A DNA stretch of 64,000 nt, taken from RYN-230 sp036509255 (GTDB taxonomy: Bacteria; Actinomycetota; Actinomycetes; Streptosporangiales; Streptosporangiaceae). The stretch lies in contig DATCFY010000218.1 of NCBI GenBank assembly GCA_036509255.1, positions 62,001-126,000 of the forward strand, in the 5' to 3' direction. This document shows positions 1 through 8,115 of this stretch, one piece after another. Below the pieces are notes generated by a model. That model saw only the letters and a list, made by a program, of their open reading frames with translations, searched no databases and was not told the DNA's origin. Each line of letters opens with the position of its first letter. Position 1 is the first letter of the stretch. The position numbers and the translations under genes were made by a program.

Positions 1-757
1 TGACCTGCCCTGGCTGCTCCGCGCCGCCCGCGGTGACCTGGCCCCGGCCGAGCCCGGGCCGGGCCGCACCCAGGACGTGATCGACGCCCTCCGCCAGCAC
101 GGGGCGCTGTTCCGGCCCGACCTCGCCGCCGTCACCGGGCGACTGCCGGCCGAGGTGGAGGAGGCACTCTGGGACGGCGTGGCCCGCGGGCTGATCACCG
201 CCGACGGCTTCCGGGCGGTCCGGTCCCTCCTCCATCGCGGAGGCTCACGGTCCCGGCCCTCCGGGCTCCGCGGTCTGCGGCAGGGCCGGTCCCGGCCCGG
301 CGGCGGATCCGCCGGGCGGTGGTCGCTGCTGCCCAGCCCAGCCGCCGCGCCCGACCCGGACGAGCTCGCCGAGGCGGTGGCCGAACAGCTGATCGTCCGT
401 TGGGGTGTGGTCTTCCACGACCTGCTGGCCCGGGAGAACCTGGCCGTGCCCTGGCGCGAGATCCTGTGGGCCCTGCGGCGGATGGAAGCGCGGGGCACGA
501 TCCGAGGCGGCCGGTTCGTGGCCGGGTTCAGCGGCGAGCAGTTCGCGCACACCGACGCCCTCGACGTGCTGCGCACGGTCCGCAAGCAGCGCCCCGCGGG
601 CGAGACCGTGCAGATCTCGGCCGCCGACCCGCTGAATCTGACCAGCGTCGTGCTGCCGGGCCCGCGAATCCCGGCGATCCCGTCCAACACCGTTACCTAC
701 ATCGACGGCGCCGTCGCGCCCGCCGCCACCCCAGAGCCCGCCCGCACCGCGTCCTAG
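1..757 (+). CDS. lhr: Lhr-type ATP-dependent DNA helicase, C-terminal part (5' end outside window)
   Basis: The frame is open from base 2 and continues the gene from outside the window, ending at TAG 755-757; about 251 C-terminal residues are visible. The sequence carries the Lhr C-terminal signature: a serine/proline linker, GRWSLL, then RWGVVFHDLLARE, PWREILWALRRMEARGTIRGG, FVAGFSGEQFA, and a final AADPLNLTSVVLPGPRIPA segment. Lhr proteins are large (about 1500 aa) superfamily 2 DNA helicases with a winged-helix/beta-barrel C-terminal half involved in DNA repair. The motor domains are not in the window, so only the family is asserted. An insertion sequence starts 45 bp after the stop. Confidence 0.85.
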   Translation, partial: DLPWLLRAARGDLAPAEPGPGRTQDVIDALRQHGALFRPDLAAVTGRLPAEVEEALWDGVARGLITADGFRAVRSLLHRGGSRSRPSGLRGLRQGRSRPGGGSAGRWSLLPSPAAAPDPDELAEAVAEQLIVRWGVVFHDLLARENLAVPWREILWALRRMEARGTIRGGRFVAGFSGEQFAHTDALDVLRTVRKQRPAGETVQISAADPLNLTSVVLPGPRIPAIPSNTVTYIDGAVAPAATPEPARTAS

Positions 758-793
758 CTCTCCACCGCGGCGGCCGCCCGCACCGCGTCCTAG
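740..793. repeat. 18-bp direct repeat covering the lhr stop codon
   Basis: The 18-mer gcccgcaccgcgtcctag, which encodes the last residues and stop of the helicase gene, occurs at 740-757 and again at 776-793 (period 36 bp), just outside the left end of the insertion sequence. It looks like a local tandem duplication of the gene's tail. It is not matched on the right of the element, so it is not a target-site duplication. Confidence 0.8.
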
Positions 794-801
794 AGGTTCG
801 T

Positions 802-843
802 GATCTAACGATTGGTGTCGTGCTACGGGCTGTTGCAGATTCG
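802..843 (+). repeat. Left terminal inverted repeat of the IS1182-type element
   Basis: Begins gatctaacgattggtgtcg and matches the reverse complement of 2630-2671 at 36 of 42 positions. The mismatches are one single base and one block of five. Confidence 0.85.
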
Positions 844-901
844 GCGTGCGGCTCCGGCGTGTTGTTTTCCCTGGTAGATGATGGTCCGGGATACTTTCCG
901 T

Positions 902-2551
902 ATGGCGAAGGGATACCGGCCGGTGCGGCGGGATCAGCCGTTCCTGCTGCCGCCGGACATGCGTGAATGGCTCCCGGAAGATCATCCGGTGTGGCTGGTG
1001 ATCGGGGCGGTGGAGCACCTGGATACCGCGGCGGTGCATGCGGTGCGGCGGACCGGGGGCCGGGGGGCCCGGGGTTATGACCCGGACATGCTGGTCACGC
1101 TGCTGATCTGGGCGTATGCCAGCGGGGTGACCAGCTCGCGGCGGATCGGGGAGCTGTGCCGCACGGATGTGGCGTTCCGGGTGATCTGCGCGCAGGACGT
1201 GCCCGATCATGTGACGATCGCCCGGTTCCGGGCCGCGTTCCCTGACCTGGCGGCCGGGCTGTTCACCCAGGTGCTGATGCTGTGCGCCCGGCTGGGCATG
1301 GGCCAGGCCGGCACGGTGGCGCTGGATGGCACCAGGATCGCGGCGAACGCGTCCGGGGCGGCGAACCGGACGGAGGAGACGCTGCGGAAACTGGCCGCGC
1401 AGCGGGCTGGCGAGCATGCGGCCGCGGACGCGGCCGAGGATGAGCGGTTCGGGGAAGGCCGCCGCGGGGACCGGCTGCCGCCCGGCGGCGCTGGCGGCGG
1501 CAGCCGGGACGAGCGGATCGCCCGGGCGCTGGCGGACCTGGAAGCCGGACGGCAGGCCGCGCAGGCCGCCCGTGATGCGCAGGCCCGGGCCTACCTGGAC
1601 GCGGCCGCCGCCGGGCAGCCGCCGGCGGGGCCGCCGCCCGCCGCCGCGGCGGCCGCTGCGGCGCGGCAGCGGCTGGACCATGCCAGGGCCGCCCAGGAAG
1701 ACCTGATCGCGGCGCGGGAAGCCCGGGATGCGCAGGCACGGGCGGCCGGGCACCGCGGGTTCCGCGGCAGGCGCCCGGTCCGGGCAGACCAGGCTCCCGC
1801 GGTCCGCAAGGCCCGCGCCGCCCTGGAACGTGCCCAGGCCAGGGCCGCGGAAAAGGAGCGGAAAGCCACGGCGAAGAAGGACCCGGTCCGCAACATCACC
1901 GACCCCGCCTCGCGGCTGATGCCGGTCCGCGGCGGCGGGTTCCTGCAGGGATACAACGCCCAGAACGTCACCAGCGCGGACGGGCTGATCATCGCCACCC
2001 AGCTCACCCAGGACACCACCGGCATGGCCTGGTTCGGGCCGATGCTCACCGCCGCGCTGGACGCCGCCACCCTGATCACCGCCCGCCAGCCCCCGCACGC
2101 TGGCCGCCCCGCGGGCCCCGGCAGCACAGACCCGCACAGCAGCAGCATCACGATGTTCCTCGCCGATGCCGGGTACTGCTCCGAGGACAACCTCACCCTC
2201 CCGGGCCCGGACCGGCTGATCGCCACCGGCAAGCACCGCGACCTGGAAAAACGGGCCCGCGCCAGCGGCGGCCCCGAAGACAGGGCCCGCAGCGGGCCCG
2301 TGGCCGCGATGGCCGCCCGGCTCGCCACCAGCGAAGGCATCACCGCCTACCGGCAGCGCGGCCATATCGCCGAAACCCCCCACGGCCACATCAAGCACAA
2401 CATGCGGTTCCGCCAGCTCACCATGCGCGGCAAACCCAAAGCAGCCGCCGAATGGGCCTTCACCGCCACCGTGCACAACCTGGCCAAAGCCATCACCACC
2501 GGCCACCTCACCCCCGCAGCCCTGGCCAGCCTCGCACCCCAGCCCGCCTGA
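902..2551 (+). CDS. IS1182-family transposase (DDE)
   Basis: Catalyses cut-and-paste transposition of the surrounding element. The N-terminus MAKGYRPVRRDQPFLLPP, then DMREWLPEDHPVW, DPDMLVTLLIWAYASGVTSS and RRIGELCRTDVAFR, is the DUF772-like domain of IS1182 transposases. A long Ala/Arg/Gln-rich helical insertion (about residues 160-330) separates it from the C-terminal DDE region with MPVRGGGFLQGYNAQ, FLADAGYCSEDNL and the late HGHIKHNMRFRQLTMRGK. I start at ATG 902 because the family begins at this MAK.YRPV motif; in-frame ATGs at 878 and 881 are alternatives. No convincing ribosome-binding site precedes any of them. The frame is intact over 549 codons. Confidence 0.9.
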   Translation: MAKGYRPVRRDQPFLLPPDMREWLPEDHPVWLVIGAVEHLDTAAVHAVRRTGGRGARGYDPDMLVTLLIWAYASGVTSSRRIGELCRTDVAFRVICAQDVPDHVTIARFRAAFPDLAAGLFTQVLMLCARLGMGQAGTVALDGTRIAANASGAANRTEETLRKLAAQRAGEHAAADAAEDERFGEGRRGDRLPPGGAGGGSRDERIARALADLEAGRQAAQAARDAQARAYLDAAAAGQPPAGPPPAAAAAAAARQRLDHARAAQEDLIAAREARDAQARAAGHRGFRGRRPVRADQAPAVRKARAALERAQARAAEKERKATAKKDPVRNITDPASRLMPVRGGGFLQGYNAQNVTSADGLIIATQLTQDTTGMAWFGPMLTAALDAATLITARQPPHAGRPAGPGSTDPHSSSITMFLADAGYCSEDNLTLPGPDRLIATGKHRDLEKRARASGGPEDRARSGPVAAMAARLATSEGITAYRQRGHIAETPHGHIKHNMRFRQLTMRGKPKAAAEWAFTATVHNLAKAITTGHLTPAALASLAPQPA

Positions 2552-2629
2552 CCCGGCCAGCCCAGCCCAGCCACCATCCAACGGCATCCCCGCCAGTAAC
2601 AGCCCCGCCCAGCTCGCGAACCAGCCAAT

Positions 2630-2671
2630 CGAATCCGCAACAGCCCGGCTAGCGACACCAATCGTTAGATC
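2630..2671 (-). repeat. Right terminal inverted repeat of the IS1182-type element
   Basis: Ends cgacaccaatcgttagatc, the inverted partner of 802-843. It lies 78 bp after the transposase stop codon. Confidence 0.85.
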
Positions 2672-2745
2672 ATTAACGTGGTGTGGGGCGTGAGGGGTGG
2701 ATGTGGCTGGTGGGGCGGTGCAGGAGCGCCGCACGGAGTCCTGGC

Positions 2746-3921
2746 TCAGACGAAAGCGCTGAGGCCGGTGATGGCCCGGCCGACGACCAGGGTGTTGATC
2801 TCGCGCGTTCCCTCGTAGGAGTAGATGGCCTCCGCGTCGGCCACGAACCGGCCGACCTGGTTCTCCAGCAGGATTCCGTTGCCGCCAAGCAGCTCGCGGG
2901 CGTAGCCGACGGTTTCCCGCATCCGGACCGTGCAGAACACCTTGGCCAGCGCCGAGTGCTCGTCGGCGGCCGTGCCCGCCGCCTGGAGCTGGGCCAGCCG
3001 GGCGCACAGGCAGGCCGAGGCCGTGATGTTGGCCAGCATCTTCACGAGCAGGTCCTGGACGAGCTGGAAGCCGGCGATCGGCTTGCCGAACTGCTCCCGC
3101 TCCTTCGCGTACGCGAGGGCGTGCTCGTACGCCCCGCGGGCGCAGCCCACGGCCTGCCAGGCGACGCCCGCCCGGGTCAGCCGCAGCACCTTGGCCGTCT
3201 CCTTGAACGACGTTGCCTTCTGCAGCCGGTTGTCCTCGGGCACCCGGACGCCGTCCAGCGTGATGTGGGCGTTCTGCACCACCCGCAGCGCGATCTTGTC
3301 GTGCATTTTCAGGGCCGACAACCCTGGCGTCCCCTGCTCCACCACGAAGCCCTTGACCTGGCCGTCCTCCACGTCACGGGCCCAGATCACGATGTAATCA
3401 GCGAACGTGGCGTTGCCGATCCACTTCTTCTGGCCGTTGAGGATCCAGTCGCCGCCGTCCCGGCGCGCGGTGGTGGTGAGCCCGCCCGCCACCCCGGAGC
3501 CGACGTCGGGCTCGGTCAGCCCGAAAGCCCCGATCTTCTCCATCCGGGCCATCTCCGGCAGCCAGCGCTGCTTCTGTTCCTGCGACCCGCACAGGTAGAT
3601 CGACCCCATGGCCAGCCCGCTGTGCACGCCCATGAACGTGGAGATCGACGGATCCGTCCGGGCCAGCTCCATCGCGATCATCCCGTCCAGCAGGGGGCCG
3701 CCGCCCGGGCAGCCGTAGCCGTCGTAGGCCGTGCCGGCGATGCCCAGCCCCGCGAACGCCGGGATCAGGTCGTGCGGGAACTCCTCCCGCGTCCAGTAGT
3801 GGTTGATGACCGGCTCGATCTCCTTGGTCATGAACTCCCGCGTGCGCTGCAGCGCGTCCCGGCCGGTGTCGTCCAGCAACTGCTCCAGACCGTAGAAGTC
3901 GGCCTCGGCGGCGTTGGCCAT
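2746..3921 (-). CDS. Acyl-CoA dehydrogenase (glutaryl-CoA-dehydrogenase-like)
   Basis: FAD-dependent alpha,beta-dehydrogenation of an acyl-CoA, the first step of beta-oxidation. The 391 residues have the normal family length. Visible landmarks are GAFGLTEPDVGSG (flavin/substrate loop), WILNGQKKWIGNATFADY, the central beta-barrel, EREQFGKPIAGFQLVQ, ELLGGNGI and the C-terminal SYEGTREINTLVVGRAITG, whose glutamate is the catalytic base position. FMGVHSGLAMGSIYLCGS and the YEGTREIN block resemble glutaryl-CoA dehydrogenase and plant short-chain acyl-CoA oxidase relatives, so substrate specificity is open. GGGAGGA lies just before the ATG. It is the last gene of a minus-strand set after the CoA ligase and PHA depolymerase, which points to use of released hydroxyacyl or fatty acids. 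Confidence 0.88.
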   Translation of the reverse strand: MANAAEADFYGLEQLLDDTGRDALQRTREFMTKEIEPVINHYWTREEFPHDLIPAFAGLGIAGTAYDGYGCPGGGPLLDGMIAMELARTDPSISTFMGVHSGLAMGSIYLCGSQEQKQRWLPEMARMEKIGAFGLTEPDVGSGVAGGLTTTARRDGGDWILNGQKKWIGNATFADYIVIWARDVEDGQVKGFVVEQGTPGLSALKMHDKIALRVVQNAHITLDGVRVPEDNRLQKATSFKETAKVLRLTRAGVAWQAVGCARGAYEHALAYAKEREQFGKPIAGFQLVQDLLVKMLANITASACLCARLAQLQAAGTAADEHSALAKVFCTVRMRETVGYARELLGGNGILLENQVGRFVADAEAIYSYEGTREINTLVVGRAITGLSAFV

Positions 3922-3948
3922 GAGTCCTCCCAGGAGATGCGCGACGGG

Positions 3949-4839
3949 CTAGCCTGCCCGGCCACTACCCGCGTGGCCGGCCAGGAACCGGCCGATCACC
4001 GGGGCAAGCTCGGCGGCCTCGGTGACCAGGCCCAGGTGGCCGCCGTGGAACACGTGCAGCTGCGAGCGGGAGATCAGCGAGTGCATCACCCTGGCGTTGG
4101 CCAGCGGGATCACCGGGTCGTCGTCGCCGGACACGATTAGGGTCGGCTGGCGGATCAGCGGCAGGAACGGCAGGCTCGTCCAGGCCGTCAAGGCCGCGAG
4201 CTGGTACACGTAGCCGCGGGTGGAGCCGGGCTGGCTTTCGGCGTGCATCAGCGCCCCGACCCGGTCCGGCTCGGTGCGCGCCGAACCCCCGTAGAGGTCG
4301 CCGGCCACGCCCTGCAGGTAGCCCGGGTCCCGGTACCGGCGGGGGGTGACCATGTGGGCGAGCACCGACGGCCTGGCCGGCACCATCAGCGCGCCGGTCG
4401 TGGTGCTGACCAGCACCAGGCGGCGGCAGCGGGCCCGCTGGACGACGGCGAAGTGCTGGGCGACCGCGCCGCCCCAGGAGATGCCGAGCACGTCGGCCTC
4501 GCCGTAACCGAGCGTGGACAGCAGCCGCGCCATCAGGCGGCACAGGCCGGTGAAGCGGTAGGGCCGGGCGGGCAGCTGCGAGCCACCCACCCCGGGAACA
4601 TCGAAGCGGATCACATCGAGCGCCGGATCGATCGCCTCGACGAACGGCTGCAGCAGCTCCAGGCTGGCCCCGATGCCGTTGACCAGCAGCAAGGGGACGC
4701 CTGCGGCGGTCCCGGGCCGGACCGCGACCCGCAGCGGCTGACCGTCGACCTCGATGCTGCACATCTCCAGGGGAGTGCGCCCGGCCCTGCTGCTTGCGGC
4801 CCTGGTGCTTGCTGCACTGCGGGGGAAGCTGATCGGCAT
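3949..4839 (-). CDS. phaZ: Alpha/beta hydrolase, intracellular mcl-PHA depolymerase (PhaZ-like)
   Basis: Predicted to cleave medium-chain poly(3-hydroxyalkanoate) inside the cell. The protein aligns by eye with Pseudomonas PhaZ along its length: LLLVNGIGASLELLQPF, VIRFDVPGVGGS, the nucleophile elbow GISWGGAVAQHF (Ser121), MVPARPSVLAHMVTPRRY, GDLYGGSARTEP, LTAWTSLPFLPLIRQPTLIVSGDDDPVIPL with the acid Asp, and a C-terminal GGHLGLVTEA with the catalytic His. No signal peptide is seen, consistent with a granule-associated enzyme. The first 25 residues look non-homologous, so ATG 4764 (MCSIEVDGQ) may be the real start. It lies between a CoA ligase and an acyl-CoA dehydrogenase, which would activate and oxidise the released acids. 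A general lipase remains possible. Confidence 0.75.
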   Translation of the reverse strand: MPISFPRSAASTRAASSRAGRTPLEMCSIEVDGQPLRVAVRPGTAAGVPLLLVNGIGASLELLQPFVEAIDPALDVIRFDVPGVGGSQLPARPYRFTGLCRLMARLLSTLGYGEADVLGISWGGAVAQHFAVVQRARCRRLVLVSTTTGALMVPARPSVLAHMVTPRRYRDPGYLQGVAGDLYGGSARTEPDRVGALMHAESQPGSTRGYVYQLAALTAWTSLPFLPLIRQPTLIVSGDDDPVIPLANARVMHSLISRSQLHVFHGGHLGLVTEAAELAPVIGRFLAGHAGSGRAG

Positions 4840-4929
4840 GGGGGCGCTACCGGTCCAGGACCCAGTCGGGGGACTCCCCGGCGGCTTCGCCCGTGGCCTC
4901 CCCGGCGGCGCCGCTGGGCTGCGGCCGGC

Positions 4930-6492
4930 TCACGGGCGCTCCGGCGCAGCCGCGCTGTCCCCGGCAGGCGCCCTGTCCCCGCCGGCTGAGCTGTCCCCGG
5001 CGGGCGCGCGCACCTCACGCCGCAGGATCTTTCCAGTCGGCCCCTTGGGCAGCTGATCGACCAGCCAGACCTGCCGCGGGTACTTGTAGGCGGCGACCCG
5101 CTCCCTGGCGAACGCCCTCAGCTCCTCAGGTGTGGCGCCGGCACCGGGCTTGAGGGCTACCGCGGCACCCACTTCCTCGCCCAGCGACTCATGCGCGATG
5201 CCGACGACCGCCACCTCGGCCACCGCCGGGTGCTCGTACAGCGCCTCCTCGATCTCCCGCGGGTAGACGTTGTAGCCACCCCGGATGATCAGCTCCTTCT
5301 TCCGGTCGACGATGAAGAAAAAGCCGTCGTCGTCCGTCCGGGCCAGGTCGCCGGTGCGGAACCAGCCGTCCGGGATCGCCGCCGCGGTCGCGTCCGGGTT
5401 CCGCCAGTAGCCCTTCATCACGTTGTGCCCGCGGATCGCGATCTCGCCGACCTCCCCGGGCGCGACGTCGGCCCCGGAGTCGTCCACGACGCGCATCTGC
5501 ACGCCGGCCACCGGGGTGCCGATCGAACCGGGCTTACGGGGACGGTCCGGATGGTTGAACGACGCGACCGGTGAGGTCTCGGACAGTCCGTAGCCCTCCA
5601 GGATCGCGCAGCCGAACGCCTGCTCGAACGTGCGCAGGACCTCGACTGGAAGGGCGGCGCCGCCCGACACGGACAGCCGGAGCGAGGACACGTCGGCGCG
5701 AGCGCGGGACGGGTCATTCAGCAGCGCCGAGTACATGGTCGGCACGCCCTCGAAGATGGTCACCTTCTCCTGGCTGATCATCTCCAGGGCCGCGCCCGGG
5801 TCGAACCGGGGCAGCAGGGTCAGGCAGGCCCCGCCGATCACCGCCGCGTTCAGGCCGCAGGTCAGGCCGAAGCAGTGGAAGAGCGGGAGGCACCCCATGA
5901 CCACGTCTTCCGGGCCGGCGCCGATCAGCGTCGCCGCGGTCACCTCCGCGTTGCGGAGCAGGTTCGCGTGCGTCAGCTCGGCGCCCTTGGGGAGCCCGGT
6001 CGTCCCCGAGGTGTACAGGATGACGGCGTCGTCGTCGGTGGCCCGCTCCACCCAGTCCGCGAGCGGTGGCCGGCCGCCGAGCAGGGTCTGCGCGCCGGGT
6101 TCGGTGACCCGGATGACCTGGACGCCCAGGTCATCCGCGCCTTTGGCCGCCTCGTCCGCCGCCGCGTCCCAGGCGAGGATGACCGAGGCACCTGAGTCGC
6201 CGAGGTAGTGCCCGACTTCCCGGCTCTTCAGCAGCGGGTTCATCGGCACGACCACGGCCCCCGCGGCCAGGGCACCGTAGAACAGCAGCGGGAACGCCAG
6301 GACGTTCGGCATCATGAGCGCGACCCGGTCACCGGGCCTGATCCCGCTCTCGCGCAGCAAAGCGGCGGCCTGGCCGCTGCCCTGCGCGAGCTCCGCGTAG
6401 GAAAGCGCCTGGCCGCCCTGCCGCAAGGCCGGCCGCCCGGCCTGCCCGGCCCGGGCTGCCTGCGCCTGAACGATCCCGGCCAGATTGCTCAT
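4930..6492 (-). CDS. fadD: Long-chain fatty-acid--CoA ligase (AMP-forming)
   Basis: Activates fatty or hydroxy-fatty acids to acyl-CoA through an acyl-adenylate. All core adenylate-forming motifs are present: DAVILYTSGTTGLPKGAEL (A3 phosphate loop), GYGLSETSPVASFN (A5), GWFRTGDLARTDDDGF (A7), FIVDRKKELIIRGGYNVYP (A8 hinge) and GPTGKILRREV with the catalytic lysine (A10). At 520 residues it is the usual length. GGGAGAGGAG precedes the ATG, marking a clear start. It is the first gene of the minus-strand set with the PHA depolymerase (90 bp downstream) and acyl-CoA dehydrogenase. The C-terminus ends in an Ala/Gly/Asp-rich tail of about 25 residues that looks unstructured. Chain-length preference cannot be read from the sequence. 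Confidence 0.88.
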   Translation of the reverse strand: MSNLAGIVQAQAARAGQAGRPALRQGGQALSYAELAQGSGQAAALLRESGIRPGDRVALMMPNVLAFPLLFYGALAAGAVVVPMNPLLKSREVGHYLGDSGASVILAWDAAADEAAKGADDLGVQVIRVTEPGAQTLLGGRPPLADWVERATDDDAVILYTSGTTGLPKGAELTHANLLRNAEVTAATLIGAGPEDVVMGCLPLFHCFGLTCGLNAAVIGGACLTLLPRFDPGAALEMISQEKVTIFEGVPTMYSALLNDPSRARADVSSLRLSVSGGAALPVEVLRTFEQAFGCAILEGYGLSETSPVASFNHPDRPRKPGSIGTPVAGVQMRVVDDSGADVAPGEVGEIAIRGHNVMKGYWRNPDATAAAIPDGWFRTGDLARTDDDGFFFIVDRKKELIIRGGYNVYPREIEEALYEHPAVAEVAVVGIAHESLGEEVGAAVALKPGAGATPEELRAFARERVAAYKYPRQVWLVDQLPKGPTGKILRREVRAPAGDSSAGGDRAPAGDSAAAPERP

Positions 6493-6587
6493 CGCCGGCT
6501 CCTCTCCCTCGAGACCGGCGGCACGTTCCTGCCCTCACCCAATGCTGCGCCCGGCGGCACTGTCAAGTGACGCGGATCACCCGCCGG

Positions 6588-7970
6588 TCAGGGAAGCGGC
6601 GTGAACCGCGCGGTGAAGTGCCGCAGGTGCCGGGGCTGGGACACGATGCGCATCCCCGGAAGGCTGGCCGCCCGGCGGGCTACCCGGGTGAGGACCTCGA
6701 TCACGTAGTCGATGTGGCTCTGGGTGTAGGTGCGACGGGGTATGGCGAGACGGACCAGGTCCATGGCGGCGGCCGTCTCGGTGCCGTCGGGGTGCAGGCC
6801 GAACATCACCGTTCCGATCTCGCAGGCCCGCACGCCGCCTTCCTCGTAGAGAGCGCAGGCCAGCGACTGGCCCGGATACTGCAGCGGGTCCAGGTGCGCC
6901 AGCATGGCCCGCGCGTCGATGAACACCGCGTGGCCCCCGAAGGGGACGACCACCGGGACCCCCGCAGACTCGAGCGCCTCGCCGAGGTAGGAGACGGAAC
7001 GCACCCGGTAGCGCAGGTAGTCGTCGTCGATGCTCTCGCGCAGGCCCTGGGCGATCGCTTCCAGGTCACGGCCGGCCAGCCCGCCGTAGGTGGGGAACCC
7101 CTCGGTGAGGATCTCCAGGTTGCGGCACTGCTCGGCGAGGCTGTCGTCGTTGAGCGCCAGCCACCCGCCGATGTTGGCCAGCGGGTCCTTCTTGGCCGAC
7201 ATGGTCATCCCGGCCGCCAGGGTGGCCATCTCCCGGACGATGTCAGTCACCGGGACGGCGGCGTAGCCAGGTTCACGGCACTTGATGAACCAGGCGTTCT
7301 CGGCGAACCGGCAGGCATCGAGGAACAGCGGCTTGCCGAAGCGGTCACAGACCTCACGGACCGCGCGGATGTTGGCCATGCTGACCGGCTGCCCGCCGCC
7401 AGAGTTGTTCGTCACCGTCAGCATCACCAGCGGGACGTCGGCGGCCCCGTCCCTGAGCAGCCGCTCGAGCGCGGCGACGTCCATGTTGCCCTTGAACGGG
7501 TGGCGCACGGCTGGCTGGAGGCCTTCCGGGATGGGCAGGTCGACGGCCTGCGCCCCGGTGAACTCGACGTTGGCCCGCGTCGTATCGAAGTGGGTGTTGT
7601 TCGGGACGACCCGGCCCGGGCCGCCGACCACGGTGAACAGGATCTTCTCGGCCGCCCGGCCCTGATGGGTCGGCAGGATGTGCCGGAACGGGAAAAGGCC
7701 GGCCACCGCCTCACGGAACCGGTAGAACGAGGGAGCTCCGGCGTAGGCTTCGCTGCCCCGCTGGATGCCGGCCCACTGTTCGGCCGACATCGCCCCGGTT
7801 CCTGAGTCGGTCAGCAGGTCGATCAGCACGTCGTCCGCCGCCAGCTCGAAAAGGTTGTACCCGGCAGCGGCCAGGGCAGCCGTCCGCTCCGCCCGGGTGG
7901 TCAGCCGCATCGGCTCCACCGAGTGGATGCGGAACGGCTCAATGATCGTGCGGAACGGTTCTTCCGTCAC
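6588..7970 (-). CDS. tnaA: Tryptophanase / beta-eliminating lyase (PLP)
   Basis: PLP enzyme expected to split L-tryptophan into indole, pyruvate and ammonia. The 460 residues fit the beta-eliminating lyase family: EPFRIHSVEPM, YNLFELAADDVLIDLLTDSGTGAMS, LPTHQGRAAEKILF, VTNNSGGGQPVSM, FLDACRFAENAWFI, the PLP-lysine motif MTMSAKKDPLANIGG and the final RHLRHFTARF. Tyrosine phenol-lyase has the same fold. Here the C-terminal segment reads ACEIGTVMFG, as in tryptophanase (EIGS.L.G), and lacks the arginine of the TPL motif MERGI that holds the phenol ring, so tryptophanase is favoured. The NIGG after the lysine motif is more TPL-like. Start is GTG 7970 behind GAGGGAGG. No leader peptide like tnaC was seen. 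Confidence 0.82.
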   Translation of the reverse strand: MTEEPFRTIIEPFRIHSVEPMRLTTRAERTAALAAAGYNLFELAADDVLIDLLTDSGTGAMSAEQWAGIQRGSEAYAGAPSFYRFREAVAGLFPFRHILPTHQGRAAEKILFTVVGGPGRVVPNNTHFDTTRANVEFTGAQAVDLPIPEGLQPAVRHPFKGNMDVAALERLLRDGAADVPLVMLTVTNNSGGGQPVSMANIRAVREVCDRFGKPLFLDACRFAENAWFIKCREPGYAAVPVTDIVREMATLAAGMTMSAKKDPLANIGGWLALNDDSLAEQCRNLEILTEGFPTYGGLAGRDLEAIAQGLRESIDDDYLRYRVRSVSYLGEALESAGVPVVVPFGGHAVFIDARAMLAHLDPLQYPGQSLACALYEEGGVRACEIGTVMFGLHPDGTETAAAMDLVRLAIPRRTYTQSHIDYVIEVLTRVARRAASLPGMRIVSQPRHLRHFTARFTPLP

Positions 7971-8115
7971 CCGCCAGCGCCTCCCTCAGGCCGGACGCGT
8001 CCGGCCGGCTCTCTGCAGCTTCGCCATCCAGCCCCCGGGGCGTCGTCACCCATTGCGGGTGGGCCGGTGAATGCCGGCCGCTGCGACGATCGAACCGACC
8101 AGTGAGGACGCCGTC

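Larger units (their letters stand above)
802..2671 (+). mobile_element. IS1182-family insertion sequence, complete (about 1.87 kb)
   Basis: The element is bounded by 42-bp terminal inverted repeats (802-843 and 2630-2671, 36 of 42 positions matching) and encodes one transposase in the same orientation as the left end. The outermost bases on both sides are GATC. Since GATC is its own reverse complement, these four bases may be either part of the inverted repeats or a 4-bp target duplication. Length and single-ORF layout fit the IS1182 family. It sits in the gap between the helicase and acyl-CoA dehydrogenase genes and interrupts neither. Ends and reading frame are intact, so it could be active. 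Confidence 0.85.

Noticed and set aside
740..793. 18-bp direct repeat as the target duplication of the insertion sequence
   Set aside because: Both copies lie on the left side of the element; none is on the right.
245..3007. A very long open frame on the minus strand across the helicase tail, the insertion sequence and the dehydrogenase
   Set aside because: It runs antisense to well-supported genes and its translation is low-complexity Arg/Gly/Pro. High GC keeps antisense frames open.
2683..4140. Long plus-strand open frame antisense to the acyl-CoA dehydrogenase
   Set aside because: No recognisable motif; His/Gln/Arg/Val-rich translation is the usual mirror of a GC-rich gene. The minus-strand gene has full motif support.
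6588..7970. Tyrosine phenol-lyase as the product
   Set aside because: The TPL arginine (MERGI) is replaced by the tryptophanase-like ACEIGTVMFG, so tryptophanase is preferred although not proven.
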